A DNA stretch of 64,000 bases from CBDFLD01 sp965249005. Lineage in GTDB: Bacteria > Acidobacteriota > UBA6911. Position numbers and translations under genes: made by a program. Location: the NCBI GenBank assembly GCA_965249005.1, contig CBDFLD010000022.1, positions 248,001 to 312,000 on the forward strand. The letters are read 5' to 3'. Shown in pieces: positions 1-8,599 of this stretch. Numbering within the stretch: the first letter of the stretch is position 1; every line of letters starts with the position of its first letter. The notes under the pieces are model-generated. The model was not told the origin of the DNA and searched no databases. It saw only the letters and a program-made list of their open reading frames with translations.

Positions 1-1418
1 AGGAGAGGGAGCACTGGAGCAATGCCGACCACCCAAACGCGTTGTGCGGCAGAGGCGTGCTGCAGAATCCTTCCCAGTAGGGCTCGCATCTCGGGCGTGT
101 CACTGTAGGGAAGCGGTTGAAGATGGAACTGGCCGCCGGCAGGGAGATGTACCAAAATGGGCCATCCTACGAACTCGGCCACCATGGGGCTCGCTTGCCC
201 TTTGATGGTCTGATCGAGCTCGACGAATCCTGTCCGGAACAGAATTAGATCGTCTTTTTGGTAATTCGCTACCAGTGCTCTCGTGGCACTCTCCCAGCGA
301 TGCATCCGGAACCAGGCGGAGGCCCCCTTGTCCCGGAGCATGGGCTCTATCCGCAGGCCGCCCACGAGAGCCAGGAAGACGATCAGAGGTAAATAACTGA
401 CCAAGCTTCGTTGGCGCGGCAGGCCCAGCAGCACGCCGCAAGCCAGCGCCACAGCGGGAACGGCAATCGCCAAGTAGCGCGGATGCAGCAAGCTGACCCC
501 AATCAGACCGGGAAGTACCGCAAAAGAAACAATAGGAACCGCAAACCACAGCAGGACCACTCCCCGATACCCGTCTGGAAGCAGGAACTTTTCTCTTCGG
601 CGGATAAGCCACACCAATAAGACGGTTCCGCCGACTGCACCCAGAACCAAGGGATCGAGGAACGCGAGCGTAACCTTGAGGTTGGCGAGCAGTCCTGAGT
701 ATGGGACCCAATCCAAGACCTGGCGCCGCTGGTAGAGATTGCTTAGATGCCAGAGCCCCGGAACCATGGACACACCGATCAAGAGGAAATTGCCTAGCCA
801 CACTCGCAGTCGTTTTGCAGACCGGGGCCGTTGCATCACCACATGGAGCGCCTGGATCAGTAAGATGATGCCAAAGAGATAATGGGCGTAGTAGGCGGCC
901 GTCGTCGTAAGAATGTACCCCAACCAGGTCCAGCGGCCAGCTCCCCGCAGCAGACCGAGGTAGAAAAAGAACGATGCGCAGGCGCACAACAGGGCCAAGC
1001 CATATGGACGAGCGTCTTGTGCGTAAAAGATCAGTCGTTCGTCGACGGCAAAGACTGCCATGGTCATCAGGGCAATGCGCCGGTCGCCAAAGACTCTCAT
1101 GGCCAAGGGATAGCTCAGGGCAACCAACCCGATCCCGAAAACCAGCGAAGCCAGTCGAAGGGATGCCGCCCCCACGCCGAAAGGCTCCACCACCAGACGA
1201 ACGGCCAGGTAGTAAAACGGTGATTGCCCCTGTATCGTGAGGGCTCGACGCCACACCTCCCCCCAGCTCTCTCCTGCGATTGTCCACCAGGTGCCGTACT
1301 CGTCGATCCAGAGCTCATGGTCCGCAAAGCCCAGGACCCGCACCAGTACGCCCAGCGCCAAGAAAGTGAGGATGATCCAGCGACCGCTTGACTGAAACGG
1401 TGCGCTCCCGGGACTCAT
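1..1418 (-). CDS. GT39/ArnT-like integral membrane glycosyltransferase (3' end outside window)
   Basis: The minus strand reads open from an ATG at 1418 to the left window edge, so the C-terminus is missing. The protein starts with a hydrophobic helix and then has the acidic loop LWIDEYGTWW, which fits the catalytic Asp/Glu loop of the GT39/ArnT/PMT family. QGQSPFYYLAVRL and YAQDARPYGLALL follow, with many further transmembrane segments. Such enzymes transfer sugars from polyprenyl-phosphate donors on the outer face of the membrane. The nearest in-frame upstream stop lies near 1510 and non-ATG starts between are possible, but ATG 1418 gives a clean N-terminal hydrophobic segment. It follows the GT2-methyltransferase gene on the same strand by about 90 bp, so the two may be cotranscribed. 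The sugar and acceptor cannot be told. Confidence 0.8.
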   Translation of the reverse strand, partial: MSPGSAPFQSSGRWIILTFLALGVLVRVLGFADHELWIDEYGTWWTIAGESWGEVWRRALTIQGQSPFYYLAVRLVVEPFGVGAASLRLASLVFGIGLVALSYPLAMRVFGDRRIALMTMAVFAVDERLIFYAQDARPYGLALLCACASFFFYLGLLRGAGRWTWLGYILTTTAAYYAHYLFGIILLIQALHVVMQRPRSAKRLRVWLGNFLLIGVSMVPGLWHLSNLYQRRQVLDWVPYSGLLANLKVTLAFLDPLVLGAVGGTVLLVWLIRRREKFLLPDGYRGVVLLWFAVPIVSFAVLPGLIGVSLLHPRYLAIAVPAVALACGVLLGLPRQRSLVSYLPLIVFLALVGGLRIEPMLRDKGASAWFRMHRWESATRALVANYQKDDLILFRTGFVELDQTIKGQASPMVAEFVGWPILVHLPAGGQFHLQPLPYSDTPEMRALLGRILQHASAAQRVWVVGIAPVLPL

Positions 1419-1506
1419 GCGCGTTACGGGGCAGTCTTTTGGCAAGGCGATCTCCAAGACGTTTTGGGATTCAATGATTCCACGGACAGCATTTGCATGG
1501 CAGCTA

Positions 1507-3117
1507 TCACTCTACGAGGCAGCCGGTAGCAGGATCCTCTTGTTCCGTGTCGACTTCCATATCGACCTGGCGCTGAGGGACGAGTCCTACACGGGAGGTG
1601 GTGGACTCCTCGTCGAGTGTGGTGATCTCGGCCTCGAGGATGAACTGGTAGGCAAACAGTTCCGGCCACATGCGTGCCAACAGGTGATAGAGGCGATCCA
1701 GCTCCCGTACCGCCCTGCTTCTCCCGGTGGACCGGAAAACCACTTCGAAAGGTAACGAGGTGAACCGTTCATGGACGACATGGAAGCCTGCTCTCGTTAC
1801 TTCCCGCCGAAAAGTCTCGCGGGTAAACAGATGAACATGACCCTCATCCAGAACGCCCCGTGGGCCATATTCGAATCGTCCTAACAAGAGCGAAAGCCGG
1901 TAGAACCACAGAGCGATGTTTGGTGTGGAGACAATAAGTCGTCCCCCAGGCTTGAGAAAGCGACGCACATTGCTCAATAATTGGATGCGGTTGCGTAGAT
2001 GCTCGATCACATCGGAAACAACCACATAGTCATAGACGCGTCCCCTGGGTAGGATAAGGGGCTCCTCGAGGTCGCGCTGGTAATACTCTTCGAGCTCCGG
2101 TGCGAGGTTGTCTCCTCTTCCACTATCGACACCAGTGACCCGGGTTCCCTTTTCGTGAAGCGGAGAGGCGAGCAGCCCCTGAGAGCATCCCAAGTCGAGC
2201 ACGTGACTTTCTAGTCGAATGGCATCCACGATCTGCGTGTGTGAACTCGTGTGGCTCCGTTTGAGTGTGTAGTGGACGCCGTCGTCCACGAGATAGCGTC
2301 CACGCCGGGTCACATGAAGCTGATGAAATCGGTAGTCCAAGGCCGTACAGTAACCTCTGACCCAGCCATGGAGACCGGCTCCGTCGGTCGGATACTCTCT
2401 CCAGCCAGACGCCGCCGCCACCTCGTGGAAGGGAGCGTCGAGTGCCCGGCACTGAATCAGCAATTGCATGTCGAATCGACGGTCGTCCGCGTTCAACTGG
2501 AACGGAATTCCCCTCATGGTACGCATCGAAAGGACTCGGAAGCTGGTGTGGTAGTCGCTGAGACGCAGGCCAAGGATGCGATTCTGGAGTTGCGTAGCGA
2601 TGACGCGCGCCAGGCCGCGGGCCGTTGGTCGACTTCGAGGGCGTGCGTCGTGTCCCTGCATCAACCGGGAAGCCAGCACCACACCGCGCCCATCCACGAG
2701 TAGCGGATAGATGAGCGCCGGGAGCATCTCCGGAGAGTGCAGTTCTGCATCCATGAAGACCGCTAGGTCCGCGTTCCGATGCAAGGCATACTCCAGGGCA
2801 GCCTTTCGGACTCCCCCGTGCCCCAGGTTCGTGGGTGTGCGGTGTACGAGGACATGCGGCAGCCCGCCGTCTTCTGTAATGGAGCCGAGATTGCCCGGAT
2901 TCTGATCCTCCATGGCCACGATTTCATCGACCCATTTCAACGCGGCCGGAGGAACCCGTTCGAGGGAGGCTCTCAGGAAGTAGTGGTCCCGAACGTTGAA
3001 CAGAAAGAGTACAATGCGTGGTAAGGCTTCTCCGAACTCGCTCTGACTTTGTCGGGGCCTCATTCCATTCGTCAGCTCGTCGAGCTTTGGATGTTCAAGA
3101 CTAGATGGAGTCCTCAT
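1507..3117 (-). CDS. GT2 glycosyltransferase fused to a class I SAM methyltransferase
   Basis: This is a two-domain protein of 536 residues. Residues about 32-260 resemble a family 2 glycosyltransferase, with a short acidic donor-site motif DAE at 123-125 (context VFMDAELHSPEM). Residues about 300-475 form a Methyltransf_11-type domain with the SAM-binding loop VLDLGCSQG at 306-314, the SDVIEHL motif near 368 and the post-motif FLKPGGRLIVSTPN. The role is probably adding and modifying a sugar on a lipid or cell-surface glycan in the cytoplasm, inferred from the domains and the adjacent membrane glycosyltransferase. The ATG at 3117 has an AG-rich stretch just upstream; an internal ATG (MRPRQSQ) is an alternative start. 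The last 40 residues are acidic and low in complexity. The substrates are not predictable. Confidence 0.85.
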   Translation of the reverse strand: MRTPSSLEHPKLDELTNGMRPRQSQSEFGEALPRIVLFLFNVRDHYFLRASLERVPPAALKWVDEIVAMEDQNPGNLGSITEDGGLPHVLVHRTPTNLGHGGVRKAALEYALHRNADLAVFMDAELHSPEMLPALIYPLLVDGRGVVLASRLMQGHDARPRSRPTARGLARVIATQLQNRILGLRLSDYHTSFRVLSMRTMRGIPFQLNADDRRFDMQLLIQCRALDAPFHEVAAASGWREYPTDGAGLHGWVRGYCTALDYRFHQLHVTRRGRYLVDDGVHYTLKRSHTSSHTQIVDAIRLESHVLDLGCSQGLLASPLHEKGTRVTGVDSGRGDNLAPELEEYYQRDLEEPLILPRGRVYDYVVVSDVIEHLRNRIQLLSNVRRFLKPGGRLIVSTPNIALWFYRLSLLLGRFEYGPRGVLDEGHVHLFTRETFRREVTRAGFHVVHERFTSLPFEVVFRSTGRSRAVRELDRLYHLLARMWPELFAYQFILEAEITTLDEESTTSRVGLVPQRQVDMEVDTEQEDPATGCLVE

Positions 3118-3272
3118 TCTTTCCGGAGGTCAGGAGAGGCCAAAATCCATGTCCCGGGTGATAGGCACCCCTTGGTGCCGTAGGGACACAGCGCGACGGC
3201 TCGCCGCGAAAAGGACGCACACGTCGATCTCGTACTTATCGGTAGGTCTTCTTCAGATGGATAGAGAAATCC

Positions 3273-3332
3273 TGGTGCCGAAGGTGGGGGTCGAACCCAC
3301 ATGGCCAAGCACCGCGGGATTTTGAGTCCCAG
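3273..3332 (-). other. 3' half of a tRNA-Leu(CAA) gene, likely attachment-site scar
   Basis: Read on the minus strand, the segment has the anticodon stem and loop GGGACTCAAAATCCC (anticodon CAA). A variable arm follows, then a T arm GTGGGTTCGACCCCCAC and an acceptor 3' strand ending CTTCGGCACCA with encoded CCA. The 5' acceptor strand and D arm that should precede it (beyond 3333) are absent; that DNA shows no D-loop and no GCCGAAG to pair with CTTCGGC. A 3' half-tRNA with intact CCA is the typical product of tRNA-targeted integration by a tyrosine recombinase. The orientation places the inserted DNA to the right. No matching full tRNA was seen in the window, so the other end is outside it or lost. 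Confidence 0.75.
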
Positions 3333-3664
3333 ACCCTGTAACAGCTAGGGATACCAAAGGGTTAAATCGGCCCTACTTTGGGTGGAGTTGGGTAGAGTTG
3401 GATGGTTTTGGACTGCCGCGGGCACAGTTTGGGCACAGTACTTGGTTTCCGTGTCAAGCTAGGTTGCGGGCGATCGGACCTCGGACACAGTTCCATCTCG
3501 GGTTCTCACCGACCTACAAAGCAACCAGATAACCCTACCCCGAGATACCCTTCTTGGGAGTCCCGTTTCCCTCTGTCCAGATGGACACCCAAAACCTATC
3601 CGCAGTGGTTTCACTTCTGCTATCCTACCCCCAGCATTGAACCCACCAACTCCACGGAGCCTCG
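3333..3664. other. spacer between tRNA scar and kinase cluster, no gene seen
   Basis: About 330 bp with no convincing gene. It contains direct GGGCACAGT-type repeats near 3419-3440. A 90-codon open frame here is rich in Pro, Ser and Thr without recognisable features and was not accepted. This is the presumed inner border of the element inserted at the tRNA. Confidence 0.5.
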
Positions 3665-6320
3665 ATGGCTCTAGAAGAAGGAACGAGACTCGGTCCTTAC
3701 GAGATCCTCTCCCCTATAGGGGCAGGAGGCATGGGAGAAGTGTATCGCGGCAAGGATACGAAGTTGGGCCGAGAGGTAGCAATTAAGGTACTGCCCGAAG
3801 TGTTTTCCCAGAACCGGGAGCGCCTGGCGAGGTTTCAACGAGAGGCGCGGCTTCTGGCATCGCTCAATCATCCGAACATTGCAGCCATTCACGAGTTGGA
3901 GGAAAGCGACGGCAAGCCGTTTCTGGTGCTGGAGTTCGTTAAAGGCGAAACCCTACAGGAGAGACTCAAAAAGGGTGCGTTCGAGATAGAAGAAGGACTG
4001 GAAGTGTGCCGTCAGGTTGCAGCAGGGCTGGAAGCGGCTCATGAGAAAGGAGTGATCCACCGGGATCTGAAGCCTGCCAATGTCATGATTACCTCCGAGG
4101 GCAACGTCAAAGTCCTGGATTTTGGATTGGCAAAGGTGTTTGCAGGTGAAGTGTCCGAAAGTGAAGAAGCCCACTCCCCGACGATCACGCAGGGGCAGAC
4201 TCGTGAAGGGGTAATACTGGGAACAGCATCGTACATGAGTCCGGAGCAGGCGCGGGGCAGATCTGTCGACAAGCGCACGGACATCTGGTCGTTTGGCTGT
4301 CTGCTGTATGAAGTGCTGGCGGGACGAAGGGCGTATGAAGGGCCGACCGTATCGGACAACATTGCGCAGATTCTGGTCGGAGCCCCGGATTGGGACGCCC
4401 TTCCGGCTGGGCTGAATCCACGGATCGGAGAGCTTCTGCGTCGCTGTTTGCAGAAGGAATCGACGAAACGACGGCGGGATATCGGCGACGTGCGGTTGGA
4501 GATCGAGGAGGTGCTGGCCGACCCGAGCGGCGTATTGCAAGCCCCCATGAGTGACGTTACCTCCATGAGTTGGCGACGGGGGATTCTTGTTGGACTTGCC
4601 GCATCTTTGGTATTAGCCGCACTTACCGGGATCATCGTGTGGTACCTGAAACCCGAAGCGCCGAGACGTCTCGCCCGCTTTCCGATTTCTACTTCAGAAA
4701 GCGCACCTCTGGTGATGACGCCTTTCTTTACGGATGTGGCCATCTCACCGAACGGGAGACACATTGTCTATGTCGCTCGCGTCGAAGGCGGATTGCAGCT
4801 CTACTTGCGTGCAGTTGATCAGTTGGAAGCTATTCCTATCCGTGGCACCAAAGGCAGAAACATTCGTAGCCCCTTCTTCTCGCCCGATGGCAACGAGATC
4901 GGGTTTTCTTCTGATGGGTTGAAAAAGGTGCCGATCCGGGGAGGGGTGCCAGTGACGCTAGCTTCCCAGCGGTCTCTAGGCGCAGACTGGGGAGCAGATG
5001 GGCGCATCATCTTCGGAACGTATAGAGGGGGGCTATATCAAATCCCGGCACCGGGACGGGAGCCTCAGGTTCTAACCACACCAGATCGCGATAACGGCGA
5101 GCAATACCATGTACTGCCCCAGATCCTGCCCAACGGCGAGGCAATCCTCTTCAGTCTCCTAAACGATCAGGGTCTTCAGATTGCTCTGCTCGACCTGGAA
5201 ACCAAAACATCGCATCCTTACCCCAGGTAGTAATCCTCATTACTCCCCCACGGGACATATTGTCTATGGCCGGGAGGGAGCATTGTGGGCGGTGCCCTTT
5301 GATCTCGCCAGGCTGCAAGTCGCGGGCGAGCCAGTCCCCGTGATAGAGGAAGTGATCACCAAACAACCTAATGGTTCGGCGAACTTCGGCCTATCCAACG
5401 AGGGATCGCTCATCTACGTCCCTGGTAGCATCACTAGGTTCAAGGCAACACTGGTTTGGGTGGATCGAAATGGAAAAGAGGATCCCTTGGGTACCGATCC
5501 ACGACCTTATGCGGGTCTAATACGAATTTCTCCCGATGGCAATCGGGTGGCTGTAGCCATCTTTGACCAGGACAACGTCGATGTGTGGATTCATGACTCG
5601 GTGCACAACATCGAAAGTCGGCTCACCCACGACCCGTCTTCGGACGTCTCCCCTATCTGGACCCCCGATGGTCAGCGCATCGTGTTTGCGTCCGAACGCG
5701 ACGGCGGAATCCCGAATTTGTACGTGAAATCGGCTGACGGTACAGGAGAGGTAGAGCGTCTGCAAAAGAGCACGGTCCCGACGATTCCCGAATCCTGGTC
5801 GCTGGATGGCGATCTGGTCTTGACTACGACCAGTGGTATCGGAGTGCTCTCGATGGATGGCGAACATACCTCACGATTACTTCTCGAAGACGATTTTATT
5901 AACAGATCCCCGATGGTCTCGCCCGACGGGCGCTGGATCGCCTACATGTCAGATGAGTCGGGGCGGGATGAGATTTACGTGCAGCCATTTCCAAACGTGG
6001 ACGAAGGGAAGTGGAAGATCTCAAACGACAGGGGATCCACGCCCCAGTGGTCACCCGATGGAAGGGAGCTTTTTTATCTGAGCCGTAACAAGATGATGGT
6101 TGTTTCCGTCCAGGCCGAGTCAGGCTTCACTCACGGGACCCCCGTAGTTTTATTCGAGAAGCAGTACGTTGGCTCAAACTATGACATTCACCCTGACGGC
6201 CAGCGTTTTCTGATGATAAAGAGAGCGCCCCAGACGGAGGAAACATCAGCACCAGCGGAAATAATCCTCGTCCAAAACTGGTCCGAAGAACTCAAACGCC
6301 TCGTCCCCACGGACAACTGA
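3665..6320 (+). pseudogene. serine/threonine protein kinase with PD40 propeller, frameshifted
   Basis: The first reading frame (3665-5230) encodes a complete Hanks-type kinase domain: glycine loop GAGGMGEVY near 19-27, ATP lysine K41 in VAIKVL, catalytic HRD at 132-134 and DFG at 152-154, with the activation segment GTASYMSPEQ. One transmembrane helix follows at about 306-328, then an extracytoplasmic PD40/WD40-like propeller. That frame stops at 5230, but the propeller continues in the next frame to 6320 (GSNPHYSPTGHIVYG, then SPDGNRVAV, SPDGRWIAYMSD and similar blades). One extra base between about 5205 and 5225 would explain this. It may be a real frameshift or an assembly error; if real, a truncated kinase with half a propeller is made. 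It is the first of three related kinase genes in tandem. Confidence 0.85.
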
Positions 6321-6321
6321 C

Positions 6322-6366
6322 ATGATCGGCAAGACCATCTCCCATTACCAGGCCAGTGGAGTACGC
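6322..6366 (+). pseudogene. relic of another kinase start (MIGKTISHYQ)
   Basis: Directly after the stop of the first kinase, an ATG at 6322 begins MIGKTISHYQ. This matches the usual N-terminus of acidobacterial PknB-like kinases, which continues with a glycine loop. Here it breaks off after about ten codons and runs into the leader of the next kinase gene. It looks like the left-over start of a deleted kinase. Confidence 0.4.
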
Positions 6367-6747
6367 AGCAATGCAACCTGAACGCTGGGCAAAGATAGAG
6401 AAGCTCTACCACGAGGCGCTGGAACTGGAGCCGGATCAACGGGCCGCGTTTTTAGATAAAGCCTGCACCGAAAACACGGAACTGAGAGCGGAAGTCGAAA
6501 AGCTCATCTCCTCACATGAAGCAGGAACGCTCATACAGGAGCCAGCTTTGGAGGTAGCAGCCAGGATGGCAGCCAAAGATAGCGTCCAGCTGAAAGCGGG
6601 GCAGGTCATCACTTCCTATGAAATCCTCGATCGCATTGGTGTCGGTGGGATGGGAGAAGTGTACCGTGCTCGGGATAAGAAGCTGGGCCGGGAAGTGGCG
6701 ATCAAAGTCCTGCCGGAAGTCTTTTCCCAGGATCCAGAGCGCCTAGC

Positions 6748-8599
6748 CCCAAAATAAGCGAGGTATGAGCTCGCTCGGAAAATCGTTTGCCTTTTCCGAA
6801 TATCTCGTGGATTTCAGCTCCTTGTGCGTAACAGGGAAAGCAAAGAGAAACACAAGAGACAAACCTTCCATTGGTTGTCTGGATCACTTGATCTTGTTTG
6901 TCTCTGTTATGCCCTTCCTTTCGCCCGCCACTCTTGCTCCGCCGGGGGTACGGGCTCACCCGCCGGCGAGGCGCCTTCAAGTAAACCTGAGTTGCCTGAT
7001 ATAGTCGAACGTCGCCAAAAAGGTTTCGAGATGCTTGCTATAGGCCAATATCCTGTAAACGAGGCGACGACCGGTTCTTACAATCTGACAGGGTATTTGC
7101 ACAAAGTTCACCAGGAAGCGTTTGAACTCCATCCTCAAGATATCACGACGTACTGTCGGCGCCTGCGTCACCAGGCCATACCAGGCCTTCAGATTCCACG
7201 CCAGCGATGCGATGACCATGTAGGCCCAGTTCGATACCAGACTGTCCGAAGGCATCCTCAAGGCGTTCACTCCACTCTTGAGCTGACCGATGACGTTTTC
7301 CTGGTTGCAGCGATCGTTGGCAAAAAGGACCACTTCTCCCATCGTCATCTCCCGATCGTTGGTGATGTAGAAGAAGTACCGGACCTCATCAAACAGCCGG
7401 TGCTCCCCCTTTTCGATCGTGAGGTTCTTCCGAACCACAACCATGCGATAGGTTTTCTTACAGTGTCCGGGACGATAGTCAAACTCGGCGACCTGCTCGC
7501 TCTGCAGGCGGATGTTCTTGAATTCTCTCTCCTTGATTACTTGTTCTTTGACGTTTTCCGGACGGCGCCGTTCTTCGCTCTTGACCTCATAACGAGGAGG
7601 CCGCTCGAGCGGTTTCCATTGTCTCTCCGGCAGGGCATCGGCCATCCCGACCAGGTTCGGCTTGGCGTCATAACCAAAGACAAAACCAACCCGCTCGTCC
7701 CAGCGATCGAAGTTTCTCGTCAGCGAGAAATCCGTGTCGCCCCGAAGCCAGACCTTCGTAAACACCGACGACACCAGATCGATTGCCCGGTCCATCCACT
7801 CGGCCGCTCCGTCGGAAGAGGGACGGTTGCCCGGCCGATTCATCAGATAGAGGACCTCATTCGTATTGGCCAAGGTCACGATCAACGGTGCGTAACCCCA
7901 GATCCCGTTGTAGGCAATGTCCATTCCTTCCTTGCATTCCCCCAAGGTTCCGGCGACGGTCCCGTCCACGTCGATGATGGCCTCCTTCCGGAAGGAAGCA
8001 TCCTGCAACTTCCACACCTTGGTTCGGGTTTCATTGATGGTTTCCTGAAGTCCGAAGATCCAATCCTCATCGAAACGACGGAGGAAATCTCCAGCCGTCG
8101 TGGGATCCGGAATCCTCTCGGCTCCCAGTCCGTTCATGTAGGTCTCATCCTGGCGCAACCGCTCGATATCTTCGAGACAGGTTCCACCCGACAAGACGTT
8201 GTATGCGATGTTCAGTACATGATCGGATTCCCAGTAAGGAAAGTGGTACTTGAGCAAAACGATGTTTCTGTTGATATCTTTGTCCAATCCAAGCTTACAC
8301 ACGAGCTTGTGAATGGCTCCGATACCACCAGATCCGATGGCGCGCGTTCTCTCGGCGATCTCGTAGTAGGTGTTGGAGTCCTTGAACATAGGATCGGACC
8401 GGTCCTCAAACTGATTTCTTTCCAACCGGCGTGTAAGATTTTGCTTGTCTCGGAGGAGGATTCTGTGGTTTCTTTTATTCACCTGGAATGTGCTCCTTTC
8501 GGGATGTCTTGTAAATATATCAAACGCATTTTATCCCGTAACGGCGCACGTTCCAGGGCTTTTCTTCCTCCTCATGCAAAAAATCACGCTGGACTAAGG
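6748..8599 (-). mobile_element. IS1380-family insertion sequence, copy 1
   Basis: This 1852-bp element begins CCCAAAATAAGCG and ends GGACTAAGG. It is flanked by a direct repeat CCTAGC (6742-6747 and 8600-8605) that restores the kinase reading frame when one copy is removed. The ends show only weak inverted similarity. It carries one transposase gene on the minus strand and appears identical to the copy at 30040-31891, which points to recent movement. Confidence 0.9.
6977..8482 (-). CDS. IS1380-family DDE transposase
   Basis: A 501-residue transposase of the IS1380 type (DDE transposase group 1). Candidate catalytic acids sit in IIDVDGTVAGT, in WLRGDTDFSLTRNFD and in ENVIGQLKSGVNALRMP near the C-terminus. 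The size fits the family (about 450-500 residues). It cuts and joins its own element ends. The reading frame is intact and matches the second copy, so both elements may still be active. A long open frame on the opposite strand is only its shadow. Confidence 0.92.
   Translation of the reverse strand: MNKRNHRILLRDKQNLTRRLERNQFEDRSDPMFKDSNTYYEIAERTRAIGSGGIGAIHKLVCKLGLDKDINRNIVLLKYHFPYWESDHVLNIAYNVLSGGTCLEDIERLRQDETYMNGLGAERIPDPTTAGDFLRRFDEDWIFGLQETINETRTKVWKLQDASFRKEAIIDVDGTVAGTLGECKEGMDIAYNGIWGYAPLIVTLANTNEVLYLMNRPGNRPSSDGAAEWMDRAIDLVSSVFTKVWLRGDTDFSLTRNFDRWDERVGFVFGYDAKPNLVGMADALPERQWKPLERPPRYEVKSEERRRPENVKEQVIKEREFKNIRLQSEQVAEFDYRPGHCKKTYRMVVVRKNLTIEKGEHRLFDEVRYFFYITNDREMTMGEVVLFANDRCNQENVIGQLKSGVNALRMPSDSLVSNWAYMVIASLAWNLKAWYGLVTQAPTVRRDILRMEFKRFLVNFVQIPCQIVRTGRRLVYRILAYSKHLETFLATFDYIRQLRFT

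Noticed and set aside
100..1287. 395-codon minus-strand frame
   Set aside because: It is Arg/Ser/Gly-rich with no fold; a neighbouring frame on the same strand encodes a clear membrane glycosyltransferase starting at 1418.
3402..3674. 90-codon plus-strand frame before the first kinase
   Set aside because: No ribosome-binding site, Pro/Ser/Thr-rich chance composition, and overlaps the kinase start.
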